From Miscanthus floridulus (lineage: Eukaryota > Streptophyta > Magnoliopsida > Poales > Poaceae): a stretch of DNA of 64,000 nt. A program made the position numbers and the translations under genes. Shown piece after piece: positions 60,166-64,000 of the stretch; the first letter of the stretch is position 1; each line of letters starts with the position of its first letter. The stretch lies in the NCBI RefSeq assembly GCF_019320115.1, contig NC_089591.1, positions 56,978,078 to 57,042,077 of the forward strand, written 5' to 3'. The notes beneath the pieces are model-generated. The model had not been told where the DNA came from. It saw nothing but the letters and a program-made list of their open reading frames with translations, and did not search any database.

Positions 60166-61090
60166 GCATAGGAATTATGAGGAGAGAGAATATCAAATCC
60201 AGCGTGCATGGTTACCAACGCATTGTAAAATAGAGTGAAACTCCATTGAAACCGTTTTTTCCATCCCCACGTGTTTGAAACCAAGTGAAACTCCCATGAA
60301 AGCATTTCATTTCATACACCACACCATGCAACATTTTAATGCATAGGCCTATAAAATTGTGAAATGAAATTAGCTTTGTGGGCTTTGTTTCATTTCATCA
60401 CATACAACTATATAAGTTACTGTTGAAAACAGTGCAATGAAATCTAGCACTTGGGACGGCCCAGTCTACCTCTCTTCTCTCTCCTTCGCTTCAGTATAAA
60501 ATCCACTTGCAACCATTTAATGATTTCATTGGCTGATCTACTATAATACTCGGGTTGTCCCACGCATTACACAGTTTGTTGTCTTGGTGTACTTTAGTGC
60601 AAAAAGAGTTTAATAATAGACCATTGATTGAAATGTTCAGAGGACAATTGTACTCGTCAATTAGACGAATAAATAATGTTCCATGATTAGAGCCGCGTAT
60701 CAATTGATGAAAAGCTTAAAAATAGTAAAAAGGAATAAGGTCTTCTTCTTTGTTTAAGCACAAGAATCTACGAGAGTACCATATCCTAGTTATGTGGTGA
60801 TATCTAGATGCTGTTTTAAATTAGAGGAAGAAATTATTTGGTTATATAAAGTTAGGATAAAAAAAGGACAAAAAGAGAATCGGACTCGTTTCCTACCCAT
60901 TTATTTAGTTCTCATCGTCCATTTAAGGTCCCATTTAGTGGAACTCAGGCTAACTTTTTAGCTCTAACTTCTTCGTGTAAAATAAATACTACTTCTAGTC
61001 CCAAAAAGAATGCAATTATGGGTTACGTGCTAGCTAAGTGAGAACGACTAAGCCAAACATCTAAAGTTTCAGACACGTCACGCGTACGGA
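60166..61090. other. Intergenic with possible foldback and a partial MITE
   Basis: Between about 60190 and 60450, words such as GTGAAACTCC, TTTCATTTCA and TGAAATGAAA recur in both orientations, suggesting an old foldback element. At about 60985-61060, AGTCCCAAAAAGAATGCAATT looks like one half of a Stowaway-like element. Neither is bounded. Confidence 0.3.
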
Positions 61091-62619
61091 TTGCCGAAAT
61101 GTGCGATAAGGAAAGCGGTTCGCCACCGTGCACATGCGTTTGTTTGTTGGAGCAAAATCCGAACGACGTGATGGTTTTGATTATGCGGACGAGAAGCAGC
61201 AGGGTGGGTTTGGGGGCAAATGGAATGACCCATCCGATCAAGCGACGCGATCGGTGGCGTTAGGTGGAGCGACTCTGGTTTTTGTTGTGTTGCGTTCTCG
61301 TGGCCCTCCACTCCAAGGATGCAAATCCTCCAATCCTCTTCTTGCGGCTAGCAGGCAGCAAGCAAGCCGAAGAGCGCGGGGTCATGGTCTTAGCAGCCAT
61401 GTTCCCGTCACCGTTCGAGAACGGGCGTTCCTGGAACGTGGAATATGGGAACGGTCATGGAACGGACGGAAGCTGCCCGGGCCTTGGGTGACTCTGCCTC
61501 CTGGTCTGGACTCCTTGCAGTAACCAACCGTGTGCAGTGTAGCAAACGGCCAACCATTGGCCGTAAGCCAAGAGACAGTATCTGGGTCTCGTCTCTGCAG
61601 CCTGGTGAGCCCGGCCTTGCCCCGCCACTGCCGCAAAAAAGCAGGTAGCGAGTGATCTCGATCGCCAATCAACCGAGACGACGACGGCCTCGTCAGCCAC
61701 CAGATACGCCGTGTCAATCAGGTCCGTCCGGCCGATCGGGTCATTGGACAGTAGGAGACACACGGTGGACTGGTGGAGTAACCGGTCTGCAACTACGCCA
61801 GCCGCGGCCGCGCGCGAGCTGATCTGAATCTGATGGAAGAGACTGGACCGGAGGGACCTGCCTACCTGCGGCCCTGCGCCCAGGGGATGGGAATGGGAAT
61901 GGAACCTACAGCGAGGCACGATGATGGAACAGGCAGGCATCGGCCCGGGGCGTGCGGTGCGACTGCGACTGAACCTGAAGAGAGGAGAGGACCCGCCCCC
62001 GGCCCCCGCTCGGTTCCCATGATCCCATTCCCATCCCAAGGGCCGGGGGCCTGCCTGCTGGGGGCTGCACGCCTGCACTACGTACCAGCAGGGACGCCGA
62101 GCCGGCGAGACGACAAGCAAGAGGACGCCCTGCAGCGGGCAGCGGTGCAGTGTAAGATTCCCCTGGCGGTCACATGCCCTCTCCAGCCCACCTCGAACTG
62201 GGCGGGGCCGGATGGCTGGCGGCTAACGGCTGCAGGCGGCAGGAGGGAGGCGCTTTCCCGCGCGCGTGTGTGATGGTGTCCCTCCGTCCCATCTCCTGCT
62301 GCTGCGCCCTGCGGTGTACTAGGATCGAGCGGAGTCTCATGCGTTTTGCATCGTGCCATATATACTGCCGTCGTCACCTCTTCTTTTGGCACGAATGGCC
62401 AGAGAACGCACGCACACGTATTCTGTTCAGATTTGAGAACCGCCGGGAAGCTAGAACGCCCTACAGTACTCGCTAATGAACCCGGGAGATACGCTGGCTT
62501 TGAAACGGATCTAACGGCTCTACGCCGATGATCCCCAGTTTGAACTTGAACAGTTGATTTTTATCCCTCCTCTTTCCATTCTGATCTACTCCTCCTATCT
62601 GGAGACTGATATTCCTGCC
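61091..62619. other. GC-rich stretch without a recognised gene
   Basis: Many overlapping frames of 60-220 codons occur on both strands, the usual result of high GC. None contains a domain I know. It could be the promoter or first exon of a gene, or an untranslated region. Confidence 0.35.
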
Positions 62620-62621
62620 TA

Positions 62622-62848
62622 CTTCTCCGTCCCTAAATATCTATCAGTTTTTGTTTCTCGAGAAACAATTTTAATTAAATATATATTAAAAATACTAATA
62701 TTTATGATACATAATTAGTATCATTGAATAGATAGATATTTGAATCTAGTTTTTAATAAATTTATTTAGAGATAGAAATATTGCACATATTTTTTTATAA
62801 ATCGAATCAAAATTATCTGTGGCGACTAACGTTAAGCGACGGAGGGAG
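62622..62848. mobile_element. Stowaway-like MITE
   Basis: It starts CTTCTCCGTCCC and ends GCGACGGAGGGAG, with TA on each side (62620-62621 and 62849-62850). The body is AT-rich, and the length (227 bp) is typical. Confidence 0.75.
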
Positions 62849-62902
62849 TACGTAGTAGCCTATGGTCAGTCGGTACGTACTACCCAGCTTCCGAGGCAAA
62901 GA

Positions 62903-63020
62903 GCGTGTTCGGCTGGCTTGTTTTTCCTCTCACAGAATCACTGTTCACGTTCTGCCAGAACAGTATTTTTCTCTCACAACAATCAGCCGGAACAGTATTT
63001 TTCAGTCCCGCCGAACAGGC
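62903..63020. mobile_element. Short TIR MITE (GTTCGGC ends)
   Basis: GCGTGTTCGGCTGG pairs with the minus-strand end GCCTGTTCGGCGGG at 12 of 14 positions. Two related AACAGTATTTTTC(T/A) blocks (62959 and 62992) lie inside. It resembles a very common grass MITE; the superfamily is not assigned. Confidence 0.6.
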
Positions 63021-63226
63021 AAACGTCCAGCATTGTCAAAGCGATTGGACCTTTCCTCGTTGTCCTGTCCGGCCTACTGAAAAAATGAATTGCAACAGGT
63101 CTACCGCTGAGAACAGAACATTGACGAAGCCAGCACCCAGGCACATGTGAGGTGCACCGCTGGCCGAGGGGCCGTGTTCGTAAAAAAAATACGTGCTACT
63201 ATAGTAGGTACCGTCACACAGAGTTA

Positions 63227-63576
63227 GACGGTCTTTGTCCATAAAGTTTAGTCCTATCAGGTTTAGTTTCTCCTTTAAAATTTAGTTCGACATATTGCAT
63301 AGAGTATTAAATATAGACTGAAAAACAACTAATTGCACGGATTGCGACTAATTTACGAGACAAATTTTTAAGCCTAATTAGTCCATGATTTGATAATATG
63401 GTACTACATTAAAGCTACAGTAAATATGTGTTAATGACGAATTAATTAGACTTAATAAATTCGTCTCGCGGATTACTGAGGACTTCTGTAATTTGTTTTA
63501 TTATTAGTATCCGAATACTCCCACGTGATACCCTGATGTGATACCCCTAAACTTTAGCCCTTAAATTTAAACACCA
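63227..63576. mobile_element. Tourist-like foldback MITE
   Basis: It is self-complementary around TAAGCCTAATTAGTCCATG and ATTAATTAGACTTAATA-ATTCGTCTCGCG, with outer TAAAGTTTAG near 63242 and CTAAACTTTA near 63547. I recognise the pattern as an abundant grass MITE. The outermost bases are degenerate. Confidence 0.6.
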
Positions 63577-63671
63577 CCTAAGTTGCCACTGTGTTGTCGT
63601 TCCGACTTCGGACTTCGGAGTAGTAGTAGTAGTTCTTTATTATTATTAGAGTACTCTTATTATTATTACTA

Positions 63672-63920
63672 CCTCCGTCCTGAAAAAATGCAACTATGAG
63701 TTGCGTGCCACGAAAAGTGATTCAGGTTTAACCAACTTTACAATGAATAATATTCATATCTATGGATTTAAATTAATTTATTACGAAAATATATTTTATA
63801 ATTAATCTAATGTTATTTATTTGATATCGTAAATATAAATACTTTTTTATCTATAATTAATCAAACTTAATGTACTAAAACATGATACCGTGCTAGAATT
63901 ACAACTTTTTAGGACGGAGG
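63672..63920. mobile_element. Stowaway-like MITE
   Basis: The left end CCTCCGTCCTGAAAAAATGCAA mirrors the right end TTACAACTTTTTAGGACGGAGG. The body is AT-rich and about 250 bp long. Confidence 0.7.
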
Positions 63921-64000
63921 CACTACTACTATCTCGTTATTATTTTTCAGATTAGACAAACATCCGACTAGTAGGTGGTTGTGAACCGCCAGCTGGGGGG

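Noticed and set aside
1..64000. CRISPR arrays, bacterial operons, integrated viral genes
   Set aside because: No regularly spaced short repeats, no ribosome-binding-site-led gene strings and no viral coding genes were seen. All repeats are explained as plant transposable elements.

Overview
This is a repeat-dense stretch of a plant nuclear genome, almost certainly a grass (Poaceae) and most likely a panicoid such as an Andropogoneae species. The reasons are the CACTA ends built of CTTTAGTCCCGG hairpins, Sirevirus-type Copia LTRs, Stowaway and Tourist-like MITEs with CTCCGTCC ends, and one host gene of the plant DUF3741/DUF4378 (TRM-like) family. The species cannot be fixed from sequence alone. 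No bacterial genes, CRISPR arrays, rRNA genes or tRNA genes were seen.

Positions 1 to 39400 are one large Sirevirus-like Copia element that has been reshaped by later events. Its 5' LTR (1-1660 plus 9481-10110) is split by a 7.8 kb CACTA transposon (1661-9480). The CACTA has matching CACTR ends, a GCC target duplication and an empty site visible in the sister LTR near 38734. It carries a small GRF zinc-finger/membrane protein gene, a TNP2 transposase with one in-frame TAG, and a DUF8039 plus Ulp1-like protease gene joined in frame to the transposase across an apparent internal deletion. Behind the 5' LTR come a primer-binding site and a broken gag with four zinc knuckles, but no recognisable protease, integrase, RT or RNase H. 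A 4.46 kb solo-LTR-like insertion (12903-17358, target duplication AACAA) follows, then the long non-coding 3' region of the Copia element.

That 3' region has been amplified twice. A 5.83 kb segment (15696-21529) is repeated directly as 21530-27365. Within the second copy, a 4.73 kb unit made of 3' internal sequence plus the first 1.68 kb of the LTR is present three times in tandem (24472-29205, 29206-33940, 33941-38674). The array ends in a complete LTR (36997-39400). Shared differences between copies show the order: element insertion, solo-LTR insertion, 5.83 kb duplication, then triplication.

Positions 39401 to 47730 hold a nest of smaller elements: a SINE-like insertion inside the terminal repeat of a TTA-flanked TIR element, a second Sirevirus-like solo LTR (40965-42561), an LTR-like fragment, an AT-rich degenerate ~80 bp repeat, and a GC-rich non-autonomous hAT element with a perfect 8 bp target duplication (44706-46020). 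Positions 47731 to 51885 are a decayed Copia element with one visible LTR, cut off by another LTR (51886 up to a 100 N gap at 52623-52722).

Positions 52723 to about 58100 contain the only credible host gene, a minus-strand TRM-like protein gene whose C-terminal end is lost in the gap and whose reading frame needs four single-base corrections. Positions 58100 to 64000 are intergenic, with a cluster of MITEs and a GC-rich stretch (61100-62560) in which no gene is recognised. I see no convincing new biological system. The most unusual things are the staged tandem amplification of a retrotransposon tail and the chimeric cargo of the CACTA element.
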